NCBI GenBank assembly: GCA_041725955.1
Contig: JBGRQE010000002.1
Span: 80,486 to 144,485 of the forward strand
Direction: 5' to 3'
Origin: JBGRPZ01 sp041725955
Lineage (GTDB): Bacteria > Bacteroidota > Bacteroidia > Bacteroidales > JBGRPZ01
DNA: 64,000 nt
Under the pieces are notes generated by a model that was not told the DNA's origin, made no database searches, and worked only from the letters and a program-made list of their open reading frames with translations. The translations under genes and the position numbers were made by a program. Positions 25,901 to 34,206 of the stretch are shown piece by piece; the first letter of the stretch is position 1, and every line of letters starts with the position of its first letter.

Positions 25901-26466
25901 CTCTTTCTGATTCATTGCTTAAATTAACTACAGAAGAGGTACAAGTAAATGTAATCCATAAGTCTGTGGGTGCCATTACCGAATCTGATGTGTTGTTGGC
26001 TTCTGCTTCTAATGCGATTATTATTGGTTTCCAAGTTAGGCCTACAACTCAGGCACGAAAAATTGCAGAGCATGAGCAAATTGACATTCGTCAGTACTCA
26101 ATTATTTATCAAGCGATTGAGGAAATTAAATCTGCTATTGAAGGAATGCTTTCTCCAGAAATTGAAGAGAAAATTATTGCAAACCTTGAAATCCGCGATG
26201 TATTTAAAATTACAAAAGTGGGTACTGTTGCAGGATGTATGGTTCTCGATGGTAAGATAACTAGAAATACAAAAATCCGATTAATTCGTGACGGTATTGT
26301 TGTTTACACTGGACTACTTGGATCTTTGAAGAGATTTAAAGATGATGTTAAAGAGGTTCAGGCAGGTTATGAATGTGGATTGAATATCGATAACTTTAAT
26401 GATATGAAAGTTGGTGATATTGTTGAAGGTTACGAAGAAATTGAAATTGCTCGTAAACTTTCTTAA
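22972..26466 (+). CDS. infB: Translation initiation factor IF-2
   Basis: A 1164-residue GTPase that brings initiator tRNA to the 30S subunit. The N-terminal IF2N domain (about 1-55, VTRLSKAAKEFNVGTSTIVEFL) is followed by about 500 residues of Lys/Glu/Pro-rich low-complexity sequence. A second IF2N-like domain (about 580-645) precedes the G domain, which begins about residue 660 with MGHVDHGKT, then DTPGHEAF and NKVDKP, and domains II-IV follow to the end. The long linker makes the protein bigger than E. coli IF-2 (about 890 residues). It ends the rimP-nusA-infB operon at a strong terminator. Confidence 0.98.
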   Translation: MAEGKKVTRLSKAAKEFNVGTSTIVEFLSKKGYEVENNPNAKISYDAYEILKKEYKAQQRVKEESQKIGLKFSSKKKRQPVQLKENAPVEEDVESSDDSKDYFVKNNTPGMELSVKKEEDKKDLPKKDTEKTGHTKSETTPSSNLDSNEKTDVSEKKPEPKYESEEKKETKKNDSVSSAEPAAVKENRPEEKISEKISKENSAQPNIEPDKKDIQKQDQIKPSPEKDQNIQKDKVIQKEKAIIPKETPKEDVPVESPSENKEVVEKNLHSEKSSEKKESLQPKSKKDAEIIPEKKKEEEKAAKHADHRKHAASFQKNQNVPAKGSENSAKKASETVKESVADKEIHDDRNTSVNEQEEMKKSHQTEKTELEKTKKVEKQPKKTEGHKVEEKEKKGYPDNFIPTEVEKLSGPKILDKIDLSGFKKKTEKKPVASSKDDNKENQARKKKKRRRIPNKARTGEAPSNIVTKVNTANKPNTNNKDGNNKGGGSGVGKPTLGGPKKNHNNDFRNRRFNNKRGGHARKDIDKPELTKEDIDKQIKETMARLNSQGKSKGSKHRRQKRDANFQNRQEEILKKQAEKSTIKVTEFVTANELATMMEVQVNEIIATCMSLGLVISINQRLDAETINILADEFGYKVEFVSVDVQEAIEENEVVDSDEDLSPRHPVVTVMGHVDHGKTLLLDYIRKSNVVAGEAGGITQHIGAYEVILEDERKITFLDTPGHEAFTAMRARGAKVTDVAIVIIAADDNVMPQTKEAINHAQAAGVPIVFAINKVDKPTANPERIRQELAEMNILVEDWGGKYQVQEISAKTGMGISELLEKVSLEAELLELRANPDRLAKGTVIESSLDKGRGYIAKILVQNGTLKIGDGVLAGSYFGKVKAMHNERNLSLDEAGPSTPLLLLGLSGAPQAGDTFNVMTDEREAKAIATKRQQLQREQGMRTQKHITLDEIGRRIAIGDFKELNIIVKADVDGSVEALSDSLLKLTTEEVQVNVIHKSVGAITESDVLLASASNAIIIGFQVRPTTQARKIAEHEQIDIRQYSIIYQAIEEIKSAIEGMLSPEIEEKIIANLEIRDVFKITKVGTVAGCMVLDGKITRNTKIRLIRDGIVVYTGLLGSLKRFKDDVKEVQAGYECGLNIDNFNDMKVGDIVEGYEEIEIARKLS

Positions 26467-26496
26467 ATATTCAACTTCAAAATATATAGATAGTAT

Positions 26497-26524
26497 AAAG
26501 CTACCCTGAGGGGTAGCTTTTTTT
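26497..26524 (+). terminator. Rho-independent terminator after infB
   Basis: A 10-bp perfect stem AAAGCTACCC / GGGTAGCTTT with loop TGAG, followed by TTTT. Confidence 0.88.
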
Positions 26525-26908
26525 ATGCATTTACTTATAGGGATCTCGCAATTAAAGAAGGATTACCTTAGAATAAAAAAAATATTGTTTTGTATTTGTA
26601 AAATTGAAGAATTAAAAGTGTTTCCAAATCCATTTACTACAAGAGTTCGAGTACAATTGCCAAATTGCATTCAAGACAAAAAGAACTTTGAAGAATTGAA
26701 TATTACCACGAATTATTATAATTATGGAAGTGATGCATATCTTGAAGTTTTAGATTTAAATGGCAAAAGAGTGAAAATGATTAATTTGAGTGAGGGACAA
26801 AAAGAACTGAGGATTCCTACAGAAGGATGGCTCAATGGAATTTATTTGCTTCGCTTATTGGTGAAGGGGAATATTGTTTCAAGCGTAAAAGTCGTGAAGA
26901 GCAATTAA
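26525..26908 (+). pseudogene. Orphan T9SS type A sorting domain, probable remnant of a secreted protein
   Basis: A 127-codon frame with no signal peptide whose residues about 30-125 are a type IX C-terminal sorting domain: KVFPNPFTTRVRVQLP, LEVLDLNGKRVKM, ELRIPTEGWLNGIYLLRL and the final strand SSVKVVKSN. Such domains normally sit at the end of a much larger exported protein. Here the upstream sequence is only the infB terminator, and the ATG lies directly at the terminator T tract. The simplest reading is a gene that lost its passenger by deletion. A very small leaderless protein or an unseen upstream exon cannot be ruled out. It ends at its own terminator. Confidence 0.6.
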
Positions 26909-26921
26909 GCTTAATGTAAGC

Positions 26922-26957
26922 AAAAAGGACAACCCTATAAAGATTGTCCTTTTTTTA
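26922..26957. terminator. Bidirectional terminator between the sorting-domain remnant and purA
   Basis: AAAAAGGACAA (26922-26932) pairs with TTGTCCTTTTT (26944-26954), followed by T residues. The minus strand also has a short T run, so it can end purA. Confidence 0.8.
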
Positions 26958-26984
26958 TTTTTTTGATTTTTTGGGTTTGATAAT

Positions 26985-28274
26985 CTATCTCAAAATAGTT
27001 TCTTTACGATCAGGACCTACAGAGACTAGTTTAACAGGTACACCAGTTTCCTTTTCGATAAAAGAAACGTAATCTTTTAATTCTTCAGGAAGTTCATCAT
27101 ATTCATTTACCTCAGTAATATCTTTTTTCCATCCTTTGGATGCGTGATATTGAGGATCTAGGTCGATATTGTTATAGTCAAAAGGAAGTTGATCGCTAAC
27201 TTCGCCATTAACTTTATAACCTACGCCAGACTTGATAGTTTCGAAAGAGTTCAAAACATCAGCTTTCATCATCATTAGCTCAGTAACACCATTAAGCATA
27301 ATAGAGTATTTTAGAGCTGCAAGATCGAGCCATCCACATCTTCTGGGGCGTCCAGTTGTTGATCCAAATTCATGGCCTTCATTACGCAGTTGGTCACCAT
27401 CCTTATCAAAAAGTTCTGTAGGGAATGGGCCAGAGCCTACACGAGTACAATAAGCTTTGAATATACCGTAAATCTTGTCAATCTTATTAGGTGCGATACC
27501 TAAACCAGAGCAAACACCAGCAGTAGTGGTGTTAGATGAAGTAACAAACGGATATGAACCAAAATCGATATCCAATAAAGTTCCCTGAGCTCCTTCAGCG
27601 AGGATTGATTTACCTTCCTTTAATTTTTTATTAAGAAAGTATTCTGAGTCGATAAAATTAAGCTTGCGCATTTCTTCAACTGCACTTAGCCACATCTTTT
27701 CATACTCATCAAAGCTGGTTCCTTCAATTTTTGCATCACTACAGTCAAAGTTTAAGCTTTTAACAGTATTAAGATGTTGCTCTTTTAATTTGCTATAACG
27801 CTCTTTAAAATCGACTGCATTTAGATCTCCTGCACGTAAACCTGTTCTGCTAATTTTATCGGTATAGGTTGGTCCAATTCCTTTTAGGGTAGATCCAATT
27901 TTCTCTTTTCCTTTATTGGTTTCATTCGCAGCATCCAACAATCGATGTGATGGAAGAATTAAATGAGCTTTACGTGATATAAGAAGATTTTTTCCTACAA
28001 CAATACCATTTGTTCTCAAAGATTGGATTTCTTTGTTTAGGATAAATGGATCGATAATTACTCCATTACCTATCACATTGATATTGTTTTTATTAAATAT
28101 ACCAGAAGGAATGGTATGCAAAACAAATTTTTTGTTGTCAAATTCGATGGTATGGCCAGCATTTGGTCCACCTTGAAACCGGGCAATTACATCATATTTT
28201 GGGGTAAGGAAGTCAACAATTTTCCCTTTCCCTTCATCTCCCCATTGGAGACCCAGCAAGACATCTACTTTCAT
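26985..28274 (-). CDS. purA: Adenylosuccinate synthetase
   Basis: A 429-residue enzyme joining IMP and aspartate with GTP to form adenylosuccinate, the first step to AMP. It starts MKVDVLLGLQWGDEGKGKIVDFL, which holds the GDEGKGK P-loop; further signatures are GGPNAGHTI, GIGPTYTDKISRTGLRAGDL, LAEGAQGTLLDIDFGSYPFVTSSNTT and GRPRRCGWLDL. The frame can extend to 28334, but the extra 20 residues run through a 12-bp inverted repeat and are not family-like, so ATG 28274 is preferred. It lies downstream of the Fur-family gene on the same strand. Confidence 0.97.
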   Translation of the reverse strand: MKVDVLLGLQWGDEGKGKIVDFLTPKYDVIARFQGGPNAGHTIEFDNKKFVLHTIPSGIFNKNNINVIGNGVIIDPFILNKEIQSLRTNGIVVGKNLLISRKAHLILPSHRLLDAANETNKGKEKIGSTLKGIGPTYTDKISRTGLRAGDLNAVDFKERYSKLKEQHLNTVKSLNFDCSDAKIEGTSFDEYEKMWLSAVEEMRKLNFIDSEYFLNKKLKEGKSILAEGAQGTLLDIDFGSYPFVTSSNTTTAGVCSGLGIAPNKIDKIYGIFKAYCTRVGSGPFPTELFDKDGDQLRNEGHEFGSTTGRPRRCGWLDLAALKYSIMLNGVTELMMMKADVLNSFETIKSGVGYKVNGEVSDQLPFDYNNIDLDPQYHASKGWKKDITEVNEYDELPEELKDYVSFIEKETGVPVKLVSVGPDRKETILR

Positions 28275-28302
28275 GTGACAGTTTCTTTTAGTCAAAAAAC
28301 AA

Positions 28303-28331
28303 GCTTTACAAAAAGTAATTTTTTGTAAAGC
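28303..28331 (-). promoter_or_regulatory. 12-bp inverted repeat between the Fur-family gene and purA
   Basis: GCTTTACAAAAA (28303-28314) and TTTTTGTAAAGC (28320-28331) are perfectly complementary with a 5-base spacer. It may be an operator or a weak terminator ending the regulator transcript. It lies 29 bases before the purA ATG. Confidence 0.5.
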
Positions 28332-28414
28332 CATATTAAAATCTTTTCCCGGTAGGCAAAAATAACAATGCTAAACGTATTATTCAACAATAAATGTTAA
28401 ATAATAGATTAATC

Positions 28415-28855
28415 TTATTTTTTCTTACCATAAAATGTGAGCGAATGATGGGTAACTTCTACGCCTAATAATTCCTCAACAGATTTTTGAATTTCTTGTA
28501 ATCTTGGATCACAGAATTCTAAAACCTCACCATTTTCAGTACAAATAAAATGATCGTGTTGACGGAATTTATACGAACGCTCAAATTGAGCGCAGTTATT
28601 TCCAAATTGGTGTTTTGTTACCAGATTACAATCTAATAGTAACTCTATTGTATTGTATAAAGTTGCACGGCTGACTCGGTACTTATTGTTCTTCATCCTA
28701 ATATATAAGGTCTCAATGTCAAAGTGCCCATCCGTATTGTAAATTTCTTTTAAAATAGTATACCTCTCTGGAGTTTTACGATGTCCCCTTTGCTCCAGGT
28801 ATTCGGTAAATATTTTTTTTACAGTTTCAAAAGTTTCCTTATTGTTTTCCTTCAT
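28415..28855 (-). CDS. Fur-family transcriptional regulator
   Basis: A 146-residue winged-helix metalloregulator of the Fur superfamily (Fur, Zur, PerR). The DNA-binding half has RKTPERYTILKEIYNTDGHFDIETLYIRM and VSRATLYNTIELLLDCNLV. The dimer half has RQHDHFICTENGEVLEFCDP, where the metal-site HDH is kept but the usual CxxC structural zinc pair is reduced (CTEN), and the C-terminal second CxxC is missing (protein ends FYGKKK). Which metal it senses is not predictable from this. It precedes purA by about 140 bases and follows rel on the same strand. Confidence 0.9.
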   Translation of the reverse strand: MKENNKETFETVKKIFTEYLEQRGHRKTPERYTILKEIYNTDGHFDIETLYIRMKNNKYRVSRATLYNTIELLLDCNLVTKHQFGNNCAQFERSYKFRQHDHFICTENGEVLEFCDPRLQEIQKSVEELLGVEVTHHSLTFYGKKK

Positions 28856-28968
28856 CTCACATCAATTTTTCGAGCGCCTAAAAATAGGTATTTTTAAGAA
28901 CATATTTGGAATAAATAAAAATAAATTTCCTTTTTATAAAAGAAAAAAATACTTCATTTATTGTCTAT

Positions 28969-31236
28969 TTACTTAATATTTATATTGTCAAAAGTTTTAG
29001 GCCTTTCAGGTCTATTTACTTTTTGTACCCCTTTAACTTTCCTTATAGAGTGTATAAGTTGATTTAGGCATTCATTATCATGCACATAAACCATAATAAC
29101 CACATCAATTATCCCTCCACTGCTTTCTAAGTGAAAGGACCGGATATTCAACTTAAAATCTAGTGAAATTATTTTAGTAATCTTGTGGATAAATCCTATA
29201 GAATCAATACTTGTTATCTTAAGTGCTGAAAGAAAGGCTATTGATTCGTTTTTTTTCCACTTAGTTTTTACAATTTGATTTCCAAATTGAGACATGCGTT
29301 TTACTGCTTTCTTGCAATTTACCCTATGAATTTCCATAGGTTTTCCTGATAATGCAAAGCTAACTACATCATCTCCAGGAATTGGGTTGCAACATGTAGA
29401 TAATACATAGTTTAAATCTCTTTTTTCGGGATCAAGAAAAACCAGTTCAGGTTTATTCTTTAATGTGTCTTTTAAGTTTTTTTCGAGTCCTTTTTCCGCT
29501 TGTGTTGATTTGTTGAATGTAAATGGTTTTTTAATATAGTTTAGCCAAGAGTTTTTCTCTCCTTCTTGGAAAACCATTCGTATTTTTCTAAAATCAATGT
29601 GGTCGGTAGCAATTAAATAGTAAAGGTCAATTAATCCATTTATATTTAGTTTCCTTTGTATTTTGCTGATATTTGCTTTAGTAAATTCCTGATTAAGTTG
29701 ATCTAGATATTTTTGCAGTTTTTGAACTCCAAGATCTTTATGAGATTTTTTTTGTTCTTTTAGTGCGTCTTCAATTCTGCTTTTGGCTCGGGCAGTAGTT
29801 ACAAGACCCAGCCATTCATTCTTTGGTTTTTGTTTTAAGGAGGTTATTATTTCTACTTGATCTCCAGATCTTAGTTTATGATTTAGTTGGACTAGGCGAT
29901 GATTAACTTTTGCTCCTATACACCTATTACCAAGGTCGGTATGTATTGCGTAAGCAAAATCTAGAGCTGTAGAATTAAGAGGAAGTGTTTTTAGTTCCCC
30001 TTTAGGAGTGTAAACAAAAATTTCATCAGCAAATAGGTTTAGTTTAAAGTCATCTAAAAAATTTAATGCACTACCCTCATTTGTATCTTTTAGTATTTGT
30101 CTGATTCTTCTAAGCCATTTATCTAAACCATTTTCACTTCCTTCTGTACCTTTATATTTCCAGTAAGCGGCATAACCTTTTTCTGCAATTTCATCCATCC
30201 TTTGAGTTCTAATTTGGATGTCAACCCATTTTCCCTGTTTACTCATAACAGTAGCATGAAGTGCTTTATAACCATTTGCTCTAGGCATAGAAATCCAATC
30301 CTTGAATTTATTTAGATTGGGCTTGTAAATATCTGTTATGGCTGAATAAACTTTAAAACATTCTACTTTTTCGTTTAAAGGTTCCTGATTATTTATAATA
30401 ATCCGAATACTGAGTACATCATGAACTTCATCAAAAGAAAGTTCTTCACGACTCATTTTGTCCCATAAACTGTATATCGTGCGTTGAAAAGGTTCGATCT
30501 TAAAGTCTATTTTCTCGGCTTTTAAAACATCTGTAATGGGATGAGAAAACGATTTTACAAATGCATTATATTCTTTCTTCTTTGATTTTACTTTGTCTGA
30601 TAAACTTTTATAAATAGTAGGCTGTGAATATCTAAAAGATAAATCTTCTAATTCAGATTTAATGGCATTTAGTCCTAAGCGGTGAGCTAAAGGAGCATAT
30701 AGGTAAATGGTTTCAGAAGCAATTTTTAGTTGTTTCTCGCGTGGCATAGCCCCTAAAGTTCGCATATTGTGTAATCGGTCTGCAAGCTTTATAAAAATAA
30801 CTCTTACATCTTCAGAAAGGGTGTAAATTATTTTTTTAAAATTTTCGGCTTGTATACTTACATTTTCTTGCGGAATAATACCTTCAATTTTGGTTAATCC
30901 ATCAATGATTTTTGCAATTTGGTCACCAAATAGATTTTGGATATCTTGCAAGGTGTAATCGGTGTCTTCGACAACGTCGTGTAAAAGAGCCGCAATAATT
31001 GATGTTTTTCCAAGACCAATATCTTCTGCTGCAATAGTGGCAACTTCAATTGGATGAAACACATAAGGTTCCCCAGATCGACGGCGCATATCACTATGGG
31101 CTTCCACAGCTAGGTTGAAAGCCTTACGAACCATCTCTTGATCTTTTTCCGAATGTTCCGTTTTCCAAACCTGCAGGAGGTTACGGTATTTTCGGATAAT
31201 CTCTTTGTTTTCTTTTTCCGGGTTTACCTTATACAT
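28969..31236 (-). CDS. rel: Bifunctional (p)ppGpp synthetase/hydrolase (Rel/SpoT)
   Basis: A 755-residue long-form RelA/SpoT homologue controlling the stringent response. The N-terminal hydrolase domain is intact (HPIEVATIAAEDIGL, LLHDVVEDTDYT). The synthetase has LSFDEVHDVLSIRI and KFKDWISMPRANGYKALHATV; the basic KFKD (RxKD type) fits a bifunctional enzyme rather than monofunctional RelA. TGS (EIFVYTPKGELKTLP), the Cys-containing region (CCNPIPGDDVV) and a C-terminal ACT domain follow. The frame extends to a TTG at 31326, but that codon overlaps a promoter box, so ATG 31236 (MYKVNPEKENKE) is used, leaving a leader of about 80 bases with a long inverted repeat. Confidence 0.96.
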   Translation of the reverse strand: MYKVNPEKENKEIIRKYRNLLQVWKTEHSEKDQEMVRKAFNLAVEAHSDMRRRSGEPYVFHPIEVATIAAEDIGLGKTSIIAALLHDVVEDTDYTLQDIQNLFGDQIAKIIDGLTKIEGIIPQENVSIQAENFKKIIYTLSEDVRVIFIKLADRLHNMRTLGAMPREKQLKIASETIYLYAPLAHRLGLNAIKSELEDLSFRYSQPTIYKSLSDKVKSKKKEYNAFVKSFSHPITDVLKAEKIDFKIEPFQRTIYSLWDKMSREELSFDEVHDVLSIRIIINNQEPLNEKVECFKVYSAITDIYKPNLNKFKDWISMPRANGYKALHATVMSKQGKWVDIQIRTQRMDEIAEKGYAAYWKYKGTEGSENGLDKWLRRIRQILKDTNEGSALNFLDDFKLNLFADEIFVYTPKGELKTLPLNSTALDFAYAIHTDLGNRCIGAKVNHRLVQLNHKLRSGDQVEIITSLKQKPKNEWLGLVTTARAKSRIEDALKEQKKSHKDLGVQKLQKYLDQLNQEFTKANISKIQRKLNINGLIDLYYLIATDHIDFRKIRMVFQEGEKNSWLNYIKKPFTFNKSTQAEKGLEKNLKDTLKNKPELVFLDPEKRDLNYVLSTCCNPIPGDDVVSFALSGKPMEIHRVNCKKAVKRMSQFGNQIVKTKWKKNESIAFLSALKITSIDSIGFIHKITKIISLDFKLNIRSFHLESSGGIIDVVIMVYVHDNECLNQLIHSIRKVKGVQKVNRPERPKTFDNINIK

Positions 31237-31256
31237 ATATATTGAATTAATAATCT

Positions 31257-31295
31257 TATCAAAAACTATGACTCCAAGGCCTTTAGTTTTTGATA
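31257..31295 (-). promoter_or_regulatory. 12-bp inverted repeat in the rel leader
   Basis: TATCAAAAACTA (31257-31268) and TAGTTTTTGATA (31284-31295) are perfect complements around a 15-base centre, lying between the proposed transcription start and the rel ATG. It could form an RNA hairpin or be a DNA operator. Confidence 0.5.
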
Positions 31296-31323
31296 GGTCA
31301 TCAGCAGGAGCCAACAAAAAGCG

Positions 31324-31331
31324 CAAAATTA
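31324..31331 (-). promoter_or_regulatory. -7 promoter box for rel
   Basis: Minus strand reads TAATTTTG, an exact TAnnTTTG match, with TTTA at 31351-31354 as a 3-of-4 match to the -33 TTTG at 19 bases spacing. It overlaps the TTG at 31326. Confidence 0.5.
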
Positions 31332-31387
31332 TAAAATATGCTTAAACCATTAAAGGTCTAGCTAATATTGTTCAAAAATAAACACAT

Positions 31388-33988
31388 TTATCGAAAAATG
31401 GTGATTATTCCTTTTAAAATGAATGAATCCTTACCTTGTAAAGTTTTTAAATTCACTTTGCATGTATAATAATAAACTCCTTCTGCCAGATCTTGATTAT
31501 TGTCTTGATCTTTACCTGTCCATGCAATTTCAGGATTTTTAGTTTCAAATAATATACGTCCCCAGCGATTAAAGATTTTCATATCTATACTTTCAACTGT
31601 AGCTTTAGGATTGTTTTTATCATAATCTATTGGATAAAAAACGTCATTAATGCCATCGCCATTAGGGGTGAAATAATTAGGCAACTTATAAATGGGACAT
31701 ACTTCATAGCCTATACAAATGGGATTTTGTTTTTTGCTTGTATTTCCTACAGAATCAGTTGCTAGAATGTAATAACATCCTATTACATCAGAGATGTTAT
31801 CATGCACATATGTAGTGTCGTTTATATCTTCTATTACAGCAATTTCGTCAAATTCACTTTCTGCGGAAGGCGAATAAAAAACACTATAAAAGGCTATGTC
31901 TTCCGGGCATCCTTTTTCTGGACTATTCCAAGTTAATGTATTTGAAATATCATTACAGTTTGTTTCAACTTCTAAAATGGGAGAACAAGGAGGTTCATTG
32001 TCAATAGGTGTTATGCAAGTGAAATTTGAATAATTTATCAAAGGTTTTATAATACCTTTGCTATCATAATGTCCGTAAGTTTTTGCATAGTAGCAGTATT
32101 CCTGTTCGTTTTCAACGTTTTTATCTATATACTGATTCCCTGCAACTCTTATAATGGAATCGTATTTAAAATCTTCATGTTTTTTTCTGTAAAAGACAGT
32201 TGAATCGATTGTCCAAGGTACATTTGCTTTGATTTTAAGCTCAACCTTTTCATCGCCAGAATTTCCTTCTAGTAGCATAGATGATGCAGGATCTGAACTG
32301 CCTGCAAATTTTGTTTGTTGACTAAAAAGATCTATTCTGTACTTTGTATATTCTTTATATTCATTAATATCTATAGTTAGATCATTAAATGTGGTGTCGT
32401 TGAAGGCAATTGGTCCTGCAATTTTTTCAAAAAGCATTGATGGTAGTCGTCGGTAAACTTCATAGTGATAAGGAGCTGGAAATTTTTCTTTATCAATTTC
32501 TGTTGGTTTAGACCAGACTAGTTTTATTTTTCCATCTTCTATTTCTTTAACTTCATTACTAATATTTGTGATTATAGGAACTTCATTTTTTAATTCAACA
32601 CAAACTTCTTCAGAAACTTTACCGTCATTGTTATCTGGAAGAATGGAGTTTATTCTGTAGCAATATATATTTCCATAGAGCAGTCCATTACTTTCATTGT
32701 CATCAGTGAAAGTAGTTGTATTTATATCGTTGATTTCTTTAATTAGTTTATATCCAGAAGATTTAGGTAAGCCAGTTTCACAGTAGTCAGGATCCCAATA
32801 ATAAGGGCCATTTTTGCGAAATATTCGATATCCTTTTATGTTATTGCATGCAAATTTGTCCCATTGAATTATTGCCGCTCGTTTTTTTACATCAATGTTG
32901 ATTCCTTCAATGGGAGCAGGGATTACTTTTATTCTATAATTTCCATAGTCTACAAGGTGAATCGGAATACCATCGTCGATAGCTTTTATACTGACATTAT
33001 ACATTTCTTTTCTAAGGTGTTTGCAATGAGTATCCCAAATAAGATGTGTTTTTGCTTCTGGTTTACCAATGGCAGGGAAAGGTTCAATTTTTGCCGGACT
33101 AAAAGCCACTTCAAAAGGGCCTCCTGTGCATGTTAGAGTCACAACATCATCATTGGGGTCGAATGCACTTAATGGGGTTTTTAACTGATCTCCGGCTACG
33201 ATGCAAGTGTCAATAGTTTCTCTGATTATTGGAGGATCGTTGTCGCAACTAAGGATTTCGATTTGCATATCTCTTGTGACATACCCTATCATTAATCCAT
33301 TTCGCCATTCTTCTACTCTGAAAGCTATATTATATTCTCCTTGGATTATTGGGGCATCCCAAATTAAATCGCCTGTAATAGCATCCATATGAAAACTCGT
33401 AGAATATTTCGGGAGTTTAAACCCTGGAATTTCAAATCCCTCGGCTCCTCTACAGTTAACAAGCTTATAGGCAATACTGTCGCCGTCAATGTCAAAAGCT
33501 CCTGGATTATGCACAAACAATTTATTGACGCATCCCATGTCTACCGGTGCGTTAAGTAGTCTTACTGAATTATTTACTCCAATAAAAGGGTTGATAGTTA
33601 TCATGCTCTGAATAAACATGGGAGTATTTACTGAATTTGGTATATTAACTACTCCATCATTTCTATTAGGATCTTCCATAGAGATTATATATGATCCGGG
33701 TCCAGGAAAGGTGTGCCTGGTTACATATTTATTGTATGAAATTTGATAAGGTAGTTGAATCACCTCTATTCTTTCGATTAATGATTTAGATCCATCTCCC
33801 CACTTTATTTCAAGCTGATCTCTGTTGGCATTAGTTTCACTTAAGGTATAGGTGTAGCTAATTAAGGTAAATTCATAAGTTAAATCTTTTACATGTTTAT
33901 ACATTAATTCTGCAGCCCTTTGGTGGGTAGCTTTAGCTATATTTATGCATAAGAAAAAAATAGAAATAGAGAGTAGAAACTTTTTCAT
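31388..33988 (-). CDS. Large T9SS type B-sorted surface protein (gliding-motility-associated C-terminal domain)
   Basis: An 866-residue exported protein. Signal peptide residues 1-20 (ending AKAT). The N-terminal half (about 20-380) has repeated beta-sandwich segments with PKD/cadherin-like character, including GPGSYIISMEDPNR and FDPNDDVVTLTC. Fn3-like domains follow at about 380-470, 480-580 and 670-760. The last ~95 residues are a type B sorting domain: NYFTPNGDGINDVFYPI, MKIFNRWGRILFET, LAEGVYYYTCKV and the final LKGIITIFR. Type B substrates are exported by the T9SS and typically rely on a PorP/SprF partner. No enzyme motif is visible, so an adhesive or structural surface role is inferred. 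It is monocistronic with its own promoter. Confidence 0.85.
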   Translation of the reverse strand: MKKFLLSISIFFLCINIAKATHQRAAELMYKHVKDLTYEFTLISYTYTLSETNANRDQLEIKWGDGSKSLIERIEVIQLPYQISYNKYVTRHTFPGPGSYIISMEDPNRNDGVVNIPNSVNTPMFIQSMITINPFIGVNNSVRLLNAPVDMGCVNKLFVHNPGAFDIDGDSIAYKLVNCRGAEGFEIPGFKLPKYSTSFHMDAITGDLIWDAPIIQGEYNIAFRVEEWRNGLMIGYVTRDMQIEILSCDNDPPIIRETIDTCIVAGDQLKTPLSAFDPNDDVVTLTCTGGPFEVAFSPAKIEPFPAIGKPEAKTHLIWDTHCKHLRKEMYNVSIKAIDDGIPIHLVDYGNYRIKVIPAPIEGINIDVKKRAAIIQWDKFACNNIKGYRIFRKNGPYYWDPDYCETGLPKSSGYKLIKEINDINTTTFTDDNESNGLLYGNIYCYRINSILPDNNDGKVSEEVCVELKNEVPIITNISNEVKEIEDGKIKLVWSKPTEIDKEKFPAPYHYEVYRRLPSMLFEKIAGPIAFNDTTFNDLTIDINEYKEYTKYRIDLFSQQTKFAGSSDPASSMLLEGNSGDEKVELKIKANVPWTIDSTVFYRKKHEDFKYDSIIRVAGNQYIDKNVENEQEYCYYAKTYGHYDSKGIIKPLINYSNFTCITPIDNEPPCSPILEVETNCNDISNTLTWNSPEKGCPEDIAFYSVFYSPSAESEFDEIAVIEDINDTTYVHDNISDVIGCYYILATDSVGNTSKKQNPICIGYEVCPIYKLPNYFTPNGDGINDVFYPIDYDKNNPKATVESIDMKIFNRWGRILFETKNPEIAWTGKDQDNNQDLAEGVYYYTCKVNLKTLQGKDSFILKGIITIFR

Positions 33989-34013
33989 CGCTTTAATTTG
34001 GATTCGATTTTTT

Positions 34014-34021
34014 CAAATGTA
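34014..34021 (-). promoter_or_regulatory. -7 promoter box for the type B-sorted protein
   Basis: Minus strand reads TACATTTG (exact TAnnTTTG), 25 bases before the ATG at 33988. I see no clear -33 element. Confidence 0.4.
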
Positions 34022-34206
34022 AGAAATATTCAAGGAATCTATAGGTGTAAAAAGAAATAATTGGTATCTCAATTCTAAGTTTACAGAGTCGCAAATTTTG
34101 TTTCTACATTAGAAGATAAAGTGAGTAACTATATGAAAAAATGTCATGAAATATAATTGAGAATATTTGGTTTGAAATTTGTTATATGTAAATAAAAAGA
34201 AATAAC

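Noticed and set aside
28274..28334. 20-residue N-terminal extension of PurA
   Set aside because: It runs through an inverted repeat and is not family-like; the conserved start is MKVDVLLGLQWGDEGKGK.
31236..31326. 30-residue N-terminal extension of Rel from TTG 31326
   Set aside because: The TTG lies within the promoter box, and the extension runs through the leader inverted repeat.
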